Source of the DNA: Planctomycetaceae bacterium
GTDB lineage: Bacteria; Planctomycetota; Planctomycetia; Gemmatales; Gemmataceae
NCBI GenBank assembly: GCA_013823135.1
Contig: PNLP01000060.1
Span: 1-43,354 of the forward strand
DNA length: 43,354 nucleotides
Direction: 5' to 3'
The first letter of the stretch is position 1. Each line of letters starts with the position of its first letter. The notes beneath the pieces were generated by a model. It searched no databases, was not told where the DNA came from, and saw nothing but the letters and a program-made list of their open reading frames with translations. A program made the translations under genes and the position numbers. Of this stretch, positions 31,373 through 40,230 are shown one piece after another.

Positions 31373-32767
31373 CTAACCGAGTATATTCGTCAGTTGCGCC
31401 AGCAGTGCGGGGCGATCACCGGCGACCAATCTTCCCCCGCGAATGATCCCCTGCTCTTCGAGCCATCTCGCGAACTCGGGAGCGGGCTTCAACCCGAACA
31501 AGCTCCGCACCGTGGCGGCATCGTGGTAACTGGTGGACTGATAATTCAGCATCACGTCGTCGCTGCACGGCACGCCCATCACGTAGTTGCAGCCAGCGGC
31601 CGCAAGCAGCATGAGAAGGTTGTCGGCGGAGTTCTGATCGGCGTCGGCGTGGTTGGTGTAGCATACATCCACACCCATCGGTAGCCCCATCAACTTCCCC
31701 ATGAAGTGATCTTCCAGGCCGGCACGCGTGATCTGCCGCTCGTCGGCGAGGTACTCCGGACCGATGAAGCCAACTACACTGTTCACCAGGAACGGGTCGA
31801 ATGCCCGAGCCACCGCGTAGGCTCGTGCCTCAAGTGTGAGTTGATCGACGCCGTGGTGGGCATCTGCGGAAAGCGCGCTCCCCTGCCCCGTCTCGAAGTA
31901 CATCACCTGCTCACCGACCCAGGCCACGTCGCGTTTGCGATGCGATTCAAGAACGCGCTCGCGGCCTTCCTTCAGCATCGCCAGTGACACTCCAAAACTT
32001 GCGTTCGTGGCTTGCGTGCCCGCCACCGACTGGAACAACAAATCGACCGGCGCACCGCGTTCGAGTGCCGCGAGTTGAGTGGTGATGTGAGCGAGGCAAC
32101 AGGCCTGCGTTGGAATACCACATCGCTCAATCAGGCGATCCAACAACCGCAGCACGGCTCCGACTGTCTCCACGGAATCGGTTGCGGGGTTCACGCCGAT
32201 CACCGCATCACCGCAGCCGAACATCAGTCCATCAACCGCTGACACCAGAATGCCCGCGAGTTCGTCGGTTGGGTGGTTCGGTTGCACGCGCACCCCGAAC
32301 ACCCCACGCTCGCCGAGTGTGTTCCGGCAGCGTGTCACGTTGCGAATACTCGCCGCAACATACACGAGATCTTTGTTCCCCATGAGCTTCGCAACCGCTG
32401 CCGCGATCTCGGGCGTGATGGCGTCGCGGAGTGTCCGGAGAGTTACGCCCGTCGTGTTGTCATCGAGAAGGAACTCGCGAAACTCGCCAACCGTGAGCGA
32501 TGCAATCGACGCGAACGCAGCCGAGTCGTGCGAGTCGAGTATGAGCCGCGACACGTCATCGGTGCTGGGATCAATCACAGGATTGGCGACAATGTCTGCG
32601 AGTGCGACATCGGCGAGTGCAAACTTGGCGGCAGCGCGTTCGCGTTCCGAACCCGCAGCCAACCCGGCGAGTTCGTCGCCGGACTTCACCTCATTCGCCT
32701 TCGCGAGCAGCGTGCGGAGATCGCCAAAGACAAACCGTTGGCCGCGCGTTGTGTGTGTGAACGGCAT
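31373..32767 (-). CDS. eutB: Ethanolamine ammonia-lyase large subunit
   Basis: 464 residues, the normal EutB length. Conserved blocks include LMGNKDLVYVAASIRNVTRCRNTLG, FGVRVQPNHPTDELAGI (diagnostic for EutB), VIGVNPATDSVETV, QSVAGTQATNASFGV and MGVDVCYTNHADADQN. It forms the catalytic barrel that binds ethanolamine and adenosylcobalamin. It is the first gene of the operon eutB-permease-eutC. A decayed small gene lies upstream on the same strand. I saw no obvious cobalamin riboswitch in the upstream 300 bases. Confidence 0.96.
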   Translation of the reverse strand: MPFTHTTRGQRFVFGDLRTLLAKANEVKSGDELAGLAAGSERERAAAKFALADVALADIVANPVIDPSTDDVSRLILDSHDSAAFASIASLTVGEFREFLLDDNTTGVTLRTLRDAITPEIAAAVAKLMGNKDLVYVAASIRNVTRCRNTLGERGVFGVRVQPNHPTDELAGILVSAVDGLMFGCGDAVIGVNPATDSVETVGAVLRLLDRLIERCGIPTQACCLAHITTQLAALERGAPVDLLFQSVAGTQATNASFGVSLAMLKEGRERVLESHRKRDVAWVGEQVMYFETGQGSALSADAHHGVDQLTLEARAYAVARAFDPFLVNSVVGFIGPEYLADERQITRAGLEDHFMGKLMGLPMGVDVCYTNHADADQNSADNLLMLLAAAGCNYVMGVPCSDDVMLNYQSTSYHDAATVRSLFGLKPAPEFARWLEEQGIIRGGRLVAGDRPALLAQLTNILG

Positions 32768-32789
32768 CGAAACGCATCCAGGGAGTTAC

Positions 32790-33006
32790 GACTTCCCCAA
32801 CAGCATATCCACGACCCAAAAGCCACGCACGTGCGGCGCGCTTCCACGGCAATCACACGCTGTTCAAACTGCAGGTCAAATCCTTCCCACTCGGTTCGGC
32901 AGCAGCCACAACAGAACAGCCGCAACTTTCAGTCGCTCGCCTTCCCCAACAGGAACTCCAGCATCAGCGTCGGGTCGGTCGCCGTAAGCCATTCCTGTTC
33001 TGTCAC
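32790..33006 (-). pseudogene. Decayed small gene of a Gemmata-type family
   Basis: Reading from GTG 33006 gives TEQEWLTATDPTLMLEFLLGKASD, an in-frame TGA, then KLRLFCCGCCR. I recognise the pattern 'EWL-x-x-DP-x-x-MLEFL-x-GKASDRKLRLFA-x-ACCR' as a widespread Gemmata small-protein family. The TGA stands where Arg (CGA) is expected, so a single C-to-T change explains it. After residue 45 the match fades. It fills the 310-base gap between eutB and the thioesterase. No other gene is visible there. Confidence 0.6.
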
Positions 33007-33077
33007 AGGTGTTCCCTCTGGTCTCGATGGGGTCGGTTCCGCAGTTTACCACCATCACAGTTGAACTGGGAGTCTGC

Positions 33078-33479
33078 ATGTCCGAGCCGTATATCGCTAT
33101 TCAAGTCCCCATGATGCCGAAAGACACGAACAGACACGGGACGATCTTTGGTGGCGTGCTGCTCTCGTATATCGACCTCGCGGGGGCCATCACCGCACAG
33201 CGGGAGTTGCAGCTGCGTGGTGGGAACCCCAGGGCGTCGTTCGTCACAGTTGCCATCAACCGTGTCGAGTTCAAGAAGCCAGTTCTGGTGGGAGATGTCG
33301 TTCGGTTCGAGACGAGCGTTGTCCGGGTCGGTCGCACCTCCATGACCATCCGAATCGACGTTCACGCCGAACGTGGGGCCGAGGTCATCCACGTCACCGA
33401 GGCCGAGGGGACGTTCGTCGGTGTCGATCTGACCACACCCGAACGCAAGCCGGTGCCGTTGTTTCCGGAAGTAGGTTAA
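33078..33479 (+). CDS. Hotdog-fold acyl-CoA thioesterase
   Basis: 133 residues from ATG 33078 with GGGAG 7 bases upstream. Hotdog features: NRHGTIFGGVLLSYIDLAGA (central helix with the G-G-x-x-x-x-x-x-D pattern), then FVTVAINRVEFKKPVLVGDVV and an RTSMTIRIDVHAE strand. It resembles YciA/Acot-type acyl-CoA thioesterases, which hydrolyse acyl-CoA to free acid and CoA in the cytoplasm. The frame extends upstream without a good ribosome binding site. Its neighbour encodes another hotdog-fold protein. Confidence 0.85.
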   Translation: MSEPYIAIQVPMMPKDTNRHGTIFGGVLLSYIDLAGAITAQRELQLRGGNPRASFVTVAINRVEFKKPVLVGDVVRFETSVVRVGRTSMTIRIDVHAERGAEVIHVTEAEGTFVGVDLTTPERKPVPLFPEVG

Positions 33480-33599
33480 GCCGATTATTCAGCGCGGTTG
33501 TCCTCTCCGATGTGCCGTGAACCCTTGTTTTCCCCCACGCCAGAACTATAGCAACTGCTGGTGTTTATCCCCGCGTTGGTGTTCGCCTGAGGTCGGTTC

Positions 33600-34124
33600 A
33601 TGGGTTTTTCGACCACCCACCTGTTCTTCGACGACCTCGAAATCGGTCAGGAATGGATCTCCGGCGGGCGAACGGTCACCGAGGCTGATATCGTCCACTT
33701 CGCTGGCTTCAGCGGCGACTTCAACCCTATTCACATCGACGCCGAGTTTGCGAAAACGACTCCGTTTCGCAAGCCAATTGCACATGGTCTCGGCGTGTTT
33801 TCGATGGGGAGCGGCCTGAGTGTTTCAAGCCCGCAACTTCGTACGATCGCCATGCTCCGCGTCAAGTACTGGAACTTCATCCTGCCGGTGTTCGCGGGCG
33901 ATACCATCAAGATGCACAGCCGCGTGATCGAGAAAACGCTCCGCGGTCGGGGCAAACGCGGCGAAGTCATCTGGCACCGGGCCATCCTCAATCAAGAAGG
34001 CAAGACGGTGCAGGAGGGTGAGGTTGTACTCCTCATTGAGGCACGCCCACTTCCCCGACCCAACTCCTGTGCCGGGGCCGACGAACCGGTTGCAACTGTT
34101 CCCGCACCGATCACAAACCCGTAA
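33600..34124 (+). CDS. MaoC-like dehydratase domain protein
   Basis: 174 residues. MaoC/R-hydratase features: FDDLEIGQEWISGGRTVTEADIVHFAGFSGDFNPIHIDAEFA, then FRKPIAHGLGVFSMGSGL, giving the catalytic Asp and His (D-x-N-P-I-H and AHG). These enzymes hydrate trans-2-enoyl-CoA. A proline-rich C-terminal tail (ARPLPRPNSCAGADEP) extends beyond the domain. Together with the thioesterase it suggests acyl-CoA metabolism, although a 120-base gap separates them. Confidence 0.88.
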   Translation: MGFSTTHLFFDDLEIGQEWISGGRTVTEADIVHFAGFSGDFNPIHIDAEFAKTTPFRKPIAHGLGVFSMGSGLSVSSPQLRTIAMLRVKYWNFILPVFAGDTIKMHSRVIEKTLRGRGKRGEVIWHRAILNQEGKTVQEGEVVLLIEARPLPRPNSCAGADEPVATVPAPITNP

Positions 34125-34258
34125 ATCGAGTTCACGCGTAAGTCGCCCGAAGAACGCGGAGTCTCGTGGATCGAACCCGGAAGTCATTCCGGCCCTCTCA
34201 TCTCTGATCCCCGTGATTCGGCAGCAACAACCCGCGGTCCCCAGTCTCCGAAACTGCC

Positions 34259-35824
34259 ATGAGCATCCGCACTCGTTTCGCACCCAGTCCGACGGGTTAC
34301 CTCCACATCGGAGGTGTCCGCACGGCACTCTTCAATTGGCTGTACGCCCGCCGGCACGGGGGCCAGTTCATCCTCCGCATCGATGACACCGACGCTGCAC
34401 GCAACCGTGCCGAGGCCGTGAAGCCGATCCTCGACGGCTTCGACTGGCTGGGCATCGACTGGGACGAAGGCCCCACCAAGGACGCCAGTGGCGACAGCTT
34501 CGGCCCGCACAAGCCTTACTACCAGGGCCAGCGGAACGACAAGTACGTCGCGGCCGCGATGAAGCTCATCGAAGCGGGCCACGCGTACCCCGATTACACT
34601 ACACAGGCCGAGCAGGACAGCCGTCGCGACCTCGCGTGCAGGCTGAAGAAAGCCTACGTCCACCGCGGCAGCAACCGCGATGTCCCGCCAGCCGAGAATC
34701 TGCGGCAGTACAAGGAAAGGCCCGTTGCGGTGCTGCTCCGCGTGCCCGAGGGCGAGAAGGTCGTGTTCGAGGACCACGTCCGTGGTCGCGTCGAAGTAGG
34801 CACCGACACTATCCGCGACCCCGCGATTCTCCGCGCGCCCAACGCCGATGGCGTTTGCGGGGCACTTTACAGCTTCGCCACGGTTGTGGACGAGGCCGAC
34901 TTCGGCATCACGCAGGTGATCCGCGCCGAGGAGCACCTTGCGAACACTCCGGTACAGATCTTGATTTTCAAGGCACTGGGAGCAACGCCGCCTGAGTTTG
35001 CGCACGTTCCGCTGCTTTACCGCAACGGCAAAAAGATCAGCAAACGCGATCTCCCGCCACTCTCGTCAGAGGAGATTGCGAAACTCAAAGCATGTGGATG
35101 GACTGATGAGGAGCTAAAGGGCCGCGACGACTTGAACCTTGCGACGGTTGCCTACTACCGCGAGCTCGGTTACATCCCAGCGGCACTGGTGAATTACCTT
35201 GTTCGTCTCGGCTGGGCATTGAATGCCACTGACGAAATCATTCCACTTGAGACCGTGATTGCAAACTTCGACACCAAGGACGTGACCAAGGCACCCGGAA
35301 ACTTCGACGAGAAGAAATTGCTATGGGTTCAAAGTGAGTACATGCGGAAGCTTTCCGCCGACGAGAAAGTAGCCGGTTCACTCTCGTACCTTCGCAGGGC
35401 AAAGCTCGTCAGCGATCCGCTGCCCGATGCCACGCGGGCGCTTCTGCTGAAGATTGCGGAGGCTGCGGCCGACCGAATCAAGCTGTTCTCCGATTTCGTG
35501 TTCTACGCTTCGCCTCTTCTGAAGGACGCGGTCGAGTACAACCCGAAGGCCGTGGCCGACAAGCTGAAGAAACCGGGTGTTGGTGATCGGCTCAAGGCGT
35601 TCGCCGACGAACTGCGTACGCTGGAGCCGTTCGATCCGCCAACGATCATGGCAAGTTTCACCGCATTCGCTGCCAAGGTGGGTGTGAAGCCTCGCGACTT
35701 GGACGGGAGCGTGCGGGTGGCGGTGACTGGCGAGACGATCGGCTTCGGCCTCCCGGAAACTCTGGCGCTGCTGGGCCGCGACAAAGTTCTCAGCCGAATC
35801 GACACGGCAATCGGAATGACGTAA
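34259..35824 (+). CDS. gltX: Glutamyl-tRNA synthetase
   Basis: 521 residues. Class I synthetase signatures: RFAPSPTGYLHIGGVRTALF with the HIGH-type HIGG at 16-19, RIDDTDAARN, and the KMSKS-type KKISKRD near residue 260. The C-terminal part contains ALVNYLVRLGW and the APGNFDEKKLLWV segment before the helical anticodon-binding domain. It charges tRNA-Glu (and possibly tRNA-Gln where an amidotransferase is used). An internal variation in the region before HIGG-linked helices is not apparent; the protein looks complete. Confidence 0.95.
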   Translation: MSIRTRFAPSPTGYLHIGGVRTALFNWLYARRHGGQFILRIDDTDAARNRAEAVKPILDGFDWLGIDWDEGPTKDASGDSFGPHKPYYQGQRNDKYVAAAMKLIEAGHAYPDYTTQAEQDSRRDLACRLKKAYVHRGSNRDVPPAENLRQYKERPVAVLLRVPEGEKVVFEDHVRGRVEVGTDTIRDPAILRAPNADGVCGALYSFATVVDEADFGITQVIRAEEHLANTPVQILIFKALGATPPEFAHVPLLYRNGKKISKRDLPPLSSEEIAKLKACGWTDEELKGRDDLNLATVAYYRELGYIPAALVNYLVRLGWALNATDEIIPLETVIANFDTKDVTKAPGNFDEKKLLWVQSEYMRKLSADEKVAGSLSYLRRAKLVSDPLPDATRALLLKIAEAAADRIKLFSDFVFYASPLLKDAVEYNPKAVADKLKKPGVGDRLKAFADELRTLEPFDPPTIMASFTAFAAKVGVKPRDLDGSVRVAVTGETIGFGLPETLALLGRDKVLSRIDTAIGMT

Positions 35825-35850
35825 CCTGGATGTGAACAGGGGAGACGGCA

Positions 35851-36237
35851 ATGTTCACGGCAGTCTTACGCGAACTGGCGGGACCGTACCCCCTCCTCCC
35901 ATTTGTTCAGGAACCGTGGTTCCTGCGCGAGCCCATCGCCCGGCACCTGCTCACTGCGTGGGAACAAACCACTCGCCGTGTGGTGCGGGTGGAAGCTCTC
36001 GATGAGCTTCATGCCACGCGGGACGATTACCAGGCCGTGCTACTCGGGCACTTGAGGATCCTCGACGGTTACCTAACCCTCATGTGCCGCTTTGGTGGCG
36101 AGCCGCCGCACGGCGAGGTTGTTAACCACCTGGCCCACAACCGCGACCTGTTACAGCGGCACTATGAGTCGCTATTCCCGCGGTGGAAAACTCAGGATGA
36201 TCTCGGAGCAATCCTCCGCGAACAGCATGACGACTGA
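35851..36237 (+). CDS. Hypothetical protein after gltX
   Basis: 128 residues, 26 bases after gltX, with GGGGAG upstream of ATG 35851. Helical, rich in Leu, Arg and His (LLGHLRILDGYLTLMCRF, VVNHLAHNRDLLQRHYESLF). No membrane segment or known motif. It may be co-transcribed with gltX and the PfkB kinase that follows 28 bases later. Confidence 0.6.
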   Translation: MFTAVLRELAGPYPLLPFVQEPWFLREPIARHLLTAWEQTTRRVVRVEALDELHATRDDYQAVLLGHLRILDGYLTLMCRFGGEPPHGEVVNHLAHNRDLLQRHYESLFPRWKTQDDLGAILREQHDD

Positions 36238-36265
36238 CACCCACTCCCGACACGAAATCTGAGCA

Positions 36266-37255
36266 ATGAAAGAATTCGACATCATCGGCCTCGGTAACTC
36301 ACTGGTCGACATCCTGGTGGAACTCACCGACGAGGAATTCGCCGGTCTGGGCTTTGAGAAGGGCACGATGCGCCTCGTTGACCCTGGCGAGCAGGTTCTG
36401 CTCCTGACCGCATTTCGTGACCACGAGCCACGCCTCGTGAGCGGCGGCAGCGTTGCGAACTCGATCATCGCGTGCTCGCAACTCGGTGGCCGTGGAGCCT
36501 TCATTGGCTGCGTGGGCGACGACCGCTATGGCTTGCATTACTCGACGGAATTCCAGGAGTTGAATATCGACTTCGCGAACGCCCCCTTGGTGGGCGAGAC
36601 GACCGGAACGTGCGTGAGCATCATCACACCCGACGCCGAGCGCACCATGCGCACCAGCCTCGCTGTGTCGAGCCATCTGGCAGCCCGGCACGTGAACGCT
36701 GATAAGATCGCAGCCTCGACTTGGCTCTTCGTGGAAGGATACGTCTTTGCCAATGCGAGTACGGGTCAACATGCCATCCGCGAAGCCTTCAAGCTCGCCA
36801 AGGCACACGGCACCAAGATCGCACTGACCTGCTCCGATGCATTCATCCCGCAAGTCTTCGGCGAGCCGTTTCACGAAGCGTTGAATCAAAGCGACCTCCT
36901 GTTCTGCAACGCAACAGAAGCCATGACCGTGGCAGGCGGCTATACGGCCGAGGAGTCCTTCGCAAAACTGAAAGGCCTCGTACCAAATGCCGTCGTTACA
37001 GACGGGCCAAACGGTGCGTTCGTCCGCTACGAAGGTGAGGACCACCACATCCCGGCGTTCCCGTGCAAGCCAGTCGATTTGACCGGCGCTGGCGACATGT
37101 TCGCAGGCGCGTTTCTGTATGGCATCACTCGGAACGTTCCGGCTCAGAAAGCTGCCCGCGCCGCGAACTTCCTCGCCATGAAGGTCATCACTCAAATCGG
37201 AGCGAGGTTGCACCACGGGGCGAAACAGTTCTGGGACGAGGCGAACTGGAGCTAA
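36266..37255 (+). CDS. PfkB-family sugar/nucleoside kinase
   Basis: 329 residues. PfkB features: N-terminal DIIGLGNSLVDILVEL, the GGSVANSIIACSQLGGRGAFIGCVGDD signature, and the C-terminal DLTGAGDMFAGAFLYG with the catalytic Asp of GAGD near residue 277. The N-terminus (EEFAGLGFEKGTMRLVDPGEQ) is of the kind seen in adenosine kinase-like members. It phosphorylates a sugar or nucleoside with ATP; the exact substrate cannot be read from sequence. Confidence 0.9.
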   Translation: MKEFDIIGLGNSLVDILVELTDEEFAGLGFEKGTMRLVDPGEQVLLLTAFRDHEPRLVSGGSVANSIIACSQLGGRGAFIGCVGDDRYGLHYSTEFQELNIDFANAPLVGETTGTCVSIITPDAERTMRTSLAVSSHLAARHVNADKIAASTWLFVEGYVFANASTGQHAIREAFKLAKAHGTKIALTCSDAFIPQVFGEPFHEALNQSDLLFCNATEAMTVAGGYTAEESFAKLKGLVPNAVVTDGPNGAFVRYEGEDHHIPAFPCKPVDLTGAGDMFAGAFLYGITRNVPAQKAARAANFLAMKVITQIGARLHHGAKQFWDEANWS

Positions 37256-37352
37256 CGCCAGCCTCCTGAATGGACGACCCCATGCGAGAAGCGCCAATCT
37301 CCCATAATCGCATCTCGCTCCGATCACGTTGAACCGGAAAGCTGAAACCGAG

Positions 37353-37928
37353 ATGCCCCGCACACGCACATTCATCGCTGTGGAAATCGACGACGAGATT
37401 CGCGACAACGCGACCACGCTTCAAACAGCCCTGTCGAAGACGGGCGCTGAGGTGAAATGGGTTGAACCCGAGAGCATGCACGTCACGCTGTTGTTCCTGG
37501 GAGAAGTAGACGATCGCGATTTGCACTCGGTTTGCCGCGCAGTCCAGAAAGCCGCAGCGGAAGTAGCTCCCTTCATCCTTCGCGTGTCGGGCGTGGGAGC
37601 ATTCCCAACTCCCCGCCGGCCCAAGGTGATCTGGGCGGGGATCACGGACGGCGCGGATGAGTTAAGAGAACTCCACGAGAAGCTCGAAACGCGGATGCTT
37701 GACCTCGGCTGCTACCGCACGGAAGAACGCGACTACACCCCGCACCTGACGCTCGGTCGTGTGAAGGCTGAGGCCGATGGGCTAACAATTGCACCGGAAC
37801 TGGCCAAGCGAATAGCCTGGTCTGGTGGGCGAACGATCATCGACGAAGTGTTAGTGTTTAGCAGTGAGTTGGAACGCTCTGGGCCTGTGTACACAGTGCT
37901 CGGTCGTGGCAAGTTGGGCGGAGGTTAG
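37353..37928 (+). CDS. thpR: RNA 2',3'-cyclic phosphodiesterase (2'-5' RNA ligase family)
   Basis: 191 residues from ATG 37353. The two diagnostic H-x-T motifs are present: His43-Val-Thr45 in MHVTLLFLG and His131-Leu-Thr133 in HLTLGRVK. The N-terminus RTFIAVEIDDEIRDN is typical. The family opens 2',3'-cyclic phosphate RNA ends and was first named 2'-5' RNA ligase. It stands alone after the kinase with a 97-base gap. Confidence 0.93.
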   Translation: MPRTRTFIAVEIDDEIRDNATTLQTALSKTGAEVKWVEPESMHVTLLFLGEVDDRDLHSVCRAVQKAAAEVAPFILRVSGVGAFPTPRRPKVIWAGITDGADELRELHEKLETRMLDLGCYRTEERDYTPHLTLGRVKAEADGLTIAPELAKRIAWSGGRTIIDEVLVFSSELERSGPVYTVLGRGKLGGG

Positions 37929-38110
37929 TCCGGCTGATCCAAACATTTCCATCAGGTCGGAAGTCCGATTACCTGGAGTAGATCAGATTTATGCTATTGG
38001 TTGAATTGTCTGGCGTTTTGTCTGGAATGGCGGTAGGGTATTCTTCAGGTATGACATCATTTCGACAATACCGACTCTGAGTATGCCAACGTGGCAGATC
38101 GAGGTGTCGC

Positions 38111-38476
38111 ATGTCACTTCTGGCGAATATCGATCCAATCAATCGAATGGTGACAATTGGTGGAACAGGATCTGCCAAAGCAGAGAGTTTTCGCGATATT
38201 CTCTTGCAAGTCGTATCAGATCCCAGATTCGAGCCGGGGTATCGCATCTTGATGGATGTCCGTGATGTCGAATTCACCCCGACAACGACTGAGATCAGAT
38301 TCTTCGTCGAGTTTCACATGTCTCACGAGGCACTCCGTCGAAGTCGAGTCGCAATCGTGGTGACGAATCTCGTGGATTTCGGGATGGCGAATATGTTCGC
38401 TACACTCTGCGAGTTACATGATGCGCCAGCCCGAGGTTTCCGGTCGCTAAATGCAGCACTCGAATGGTTAGGTTGA
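38111..38476 (+). CDS. Hypothetical STAS/SpoIIAA-like protein
   Basis: 121 residues (MSLLANIDPINRMVTIGGTG..). Alternating strands and helices, with GYRILMDVRDVEFTPTTTEI and RRSRVAIVVTNLVDFGMANMFATL. This resembles the SpoIIAA-like/STAS-type fold of small proteins that are often annotated as hypothetical in planctomycetes. GAGGT precedes ATG 38111. No partner gene is adjacent. The 265 bases after it, up to tRNA-Arg, hold only a 14-bp palindrome (38530-38543) and no gene that I can see. Confidence 0.55.
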   Translation: MSLLANIDPINRMVTIGGTGSAKAESFRDILLQVVSDPRFEPGYRILMDVRDVEFTPTTTEIRFFVEFHMSHEALRRSRVAIVVTNLVDFGMANMFATLCELHDAPARGFRSLNAALEWLG

Positions 38477-38741
38477 CACTTTTGCTGATAACTTCAGGCA
38501 CATTTAACATCCGACATCTGAGAGCCATGGATCTGCGCAGATCACCCGAGCAATGCCCGGAGTAAACAAACCTCCTTGGCCCAAAGACTCCTCTGGTGTA
38601 TGAAAAGAGTGTGGACAGGATCGAGTTCGAAACCCCGAGCGATTCAAATTCAGTTGAAGTATGAGTTTGGATGTTTGTGATTAAGTGTGATCTTGCTGAT
38701 ATTGGAATCTAAACTAGATCAAAAATGCTGAGAACAAGTAC

Positions 38742-38815
38742 GCGCCCGTAGCTCAACTGGATAGAGCACCCGCCTTCTAAGCGGGATGTTTCGGGTTCGA
38801 GTCCCGACGGGCGTA
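38742..38815 (+). tRNA. tRNA-Arg(UCU)
   Basis: A 74-base cloverleaf. Acceptor GCGCCCG pairs with CGGGCGT (first pair G-U), D-arm GCTCAACTGGATAGAGC, anticodon stem CCCGC/GCGGG with loop CTTCTAA (anticodon TCT), T-arm TCGGG-TTCGAGT-CCCGA, discriminator A at 38815. No CCA is encoded directly after it. An integrase gene begins 112 bases downstream, so the tRNA 3' end is probably the attachment site of the second element. Confidence 0.95.
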
Positions 38816-38888
38816 CTCCATAACTACTAGCGGCCAAGCGTTTTACGCTTACCTCATCCTGTCGGTTGAGTGGGGCCGGAAGACCCGA

Positions 38889-38912
38889 AATTAACAGGGA
38901 ACTCTGTTAATT
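38889..38912. promoter_or_regulatory. Hairpin upstream of integrase
   Basis: A 9-bp perfect stem AATTAACAG/CTGTTAATT with a GGAACT loop, ending 3 bases before the TGGAGG ribosome binding site of the integrase. It could be an operator for an excisionase or repressor, or a translational control hairpin. Confidence 0.5.
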
Positions 38913-38926
38913 CTTGGAGGTGTTCC

Positions 38927-40114
38927 GTGTCCCGACCGAAAAATCCCGTCCCCAACTATCTCAAACATCCGACCAAGAACGAGGCTAGGTGCTGAGCTGA
39001 CGGCAAGTGGGTCAGTCTGGGCCAATACGGATCAGAAAAGTCACGCCGGGAATACGAGCGGGTGTGCGCAGAGGTGAGAGTCGCAACCGCGAAGGGTGAG
39101 AAGCCCCAGCCAAAACGTCATGTGATGGTGGCGAACGTGATCCTGGCCTTCATCAAGTACGCATCGGTCCACTACCGAGACGAGAAAGGCAAGCCAACAG
39201 GTGAGGTCGAGGAATTCCGCGCGGCGTATGGTCCCCTGATGGATCTCTACGGTCACATACCCGCGGCTGAGTTTGGGCCGCTCGCGATGCAGGCCGTGCG
39301 ACAGAAGATGATCGACAACGACTGGTGTCGAAATCGTGTGAACAAGCAAGTGAGTCGCATACGCAGAATCTTCAAGTGGGCTGCATCACAGGAACTCGTA
39401 CCAGTCGAGCTGCCGCACGGACTGGCCTGTGTGCAGGGACTCCAACGCGGACGGACAACCGCTCGCGAAAGTGATCCAGTCCTTCCCGTGGACCGTGAGG
39501 TGGTTGAGAAGACGTTGCCGTTTGTGAGTCGCCAAGTGAGAACGATGGTGAGACTCCAACTGCTCACGGGAATGCGGCCGGGTGAAGTGTGCGGGATGAA
39601 GTGGGGACTGATCGACCGCACGGGGGAAATGTGGGTATATCGGCCAGTGAAGCACAAAACAGCACACCACGGAAAGGCTCGCACCATCGCGATCGGACCG
39701 AAGGCGAAGGAACTGCTACTCGAGTACATCGGGGATAAGTTGCCGAATCCAGGGGAGCCGATCTTCTCGCCAAAAGATGCTCGCGAGGAACGGTATCAGG
39801 CGATGCGGGACGCGCGGGTATCCAAGGTTCAGCCATCGCAGGCGAACAGGAGGAAGAAGAGTCCGACACGAGCACCAGGTACGGCGTACACCTCGCGGGC
39901 CTACAACTTCGCTATTTACAAAGCCGCTGAGAAGGCAGGCGTGCCGAACTGGTCACCAAACCGACTAAGGCATACGTTCGGGACGGAGGTGCGCAAAGCG
40001 TTCGGGCTCGAAGCCGCCCAGGTGCTACTCGGTCACAGCAAAGCCGACGTGACGCAAGTCTACGCGGCTCGCGATCTGGCGTTGGCGTCGAAGGTGGCCA
40101 ACGAGGTCGGGTGA
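38927..40114 (+). pseudogene. Tyrosine recombinase (integrase) with in-frame UGA at codon 23
   Basis: GTG 38927, preceded by TGGAGG, opens a frame VSRPKNPVPNYLKHPTKNEARC that hits TGA at 38993-38995 and continues in the same frame (ADGKWVSLGQYGSEKSRREYERV) into the 350-residue integrase body from GTG 39062. Catalytic features are present: LLTGMRPGEVCGMKW (Arg), LRHTFGT (His/Arg box), LLGHSKADVTQVYA (His and Tyr). The total would be 395 codons. The frame on both sides matches planctomycete integrases, and TGA most simply replaces TGG (Trp). The gene is either inactivated or reinitiates at 39062, losing about 45 residues of the N-terminal arm-binding region. Confidence 0.75.
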
Positions 40115-40135
40115 ACACGCAGCCTTCTCCCCTCT

Positions 40136-40161
40136 CGCCTCGCGGCTCCAATCGCGGGGCG
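40136..40161 (+). terminator. Terminator after integrase
   Basis: A 9-bp stem (CGCCTCGCG / CGCGGGGCG, one G-U pair) with an 8-base loop, followed by TCTTCGTTTT, about 20 bases after the integrase stop. Confidence 0.6.
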
Positions 40162-40181
40162 TCTTCGTTTTCGCGGAGCGA

Positions 40182-40230
40182 GTGACACCCCGTTGTCACA
40201 CATCACGGTCACGCGGTCACATCGGCCACA
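40182..40230. repeat. GTCAC repeat cluster
   Basis: GTGACA-CCCCGT-TGTCAC (40182-40199) is an inverted repeat, followed by further GGTCAC units near 40207 and 40215. It lies in the 281-base gap between the integrase and the excisionase-like gene, and could be a protein binding site for recombination or replication control. The rest of the gap shows no gene. Confidence 0.4.

Noticed and set aside
38530..38543. GATCTGCGCAGATC palindrome as attachment or operator site
   Set aside because: Single short palindrome, 200 bases before the tRNA, with no second copy or nearby regulator.
38990..38995. UGA as a selenocysteine codon in the integrase
   Set aside because: No selenocysteine insertion hairpin is evident and integrases are not selenoproteins; a TGG to TGA change is simpler.
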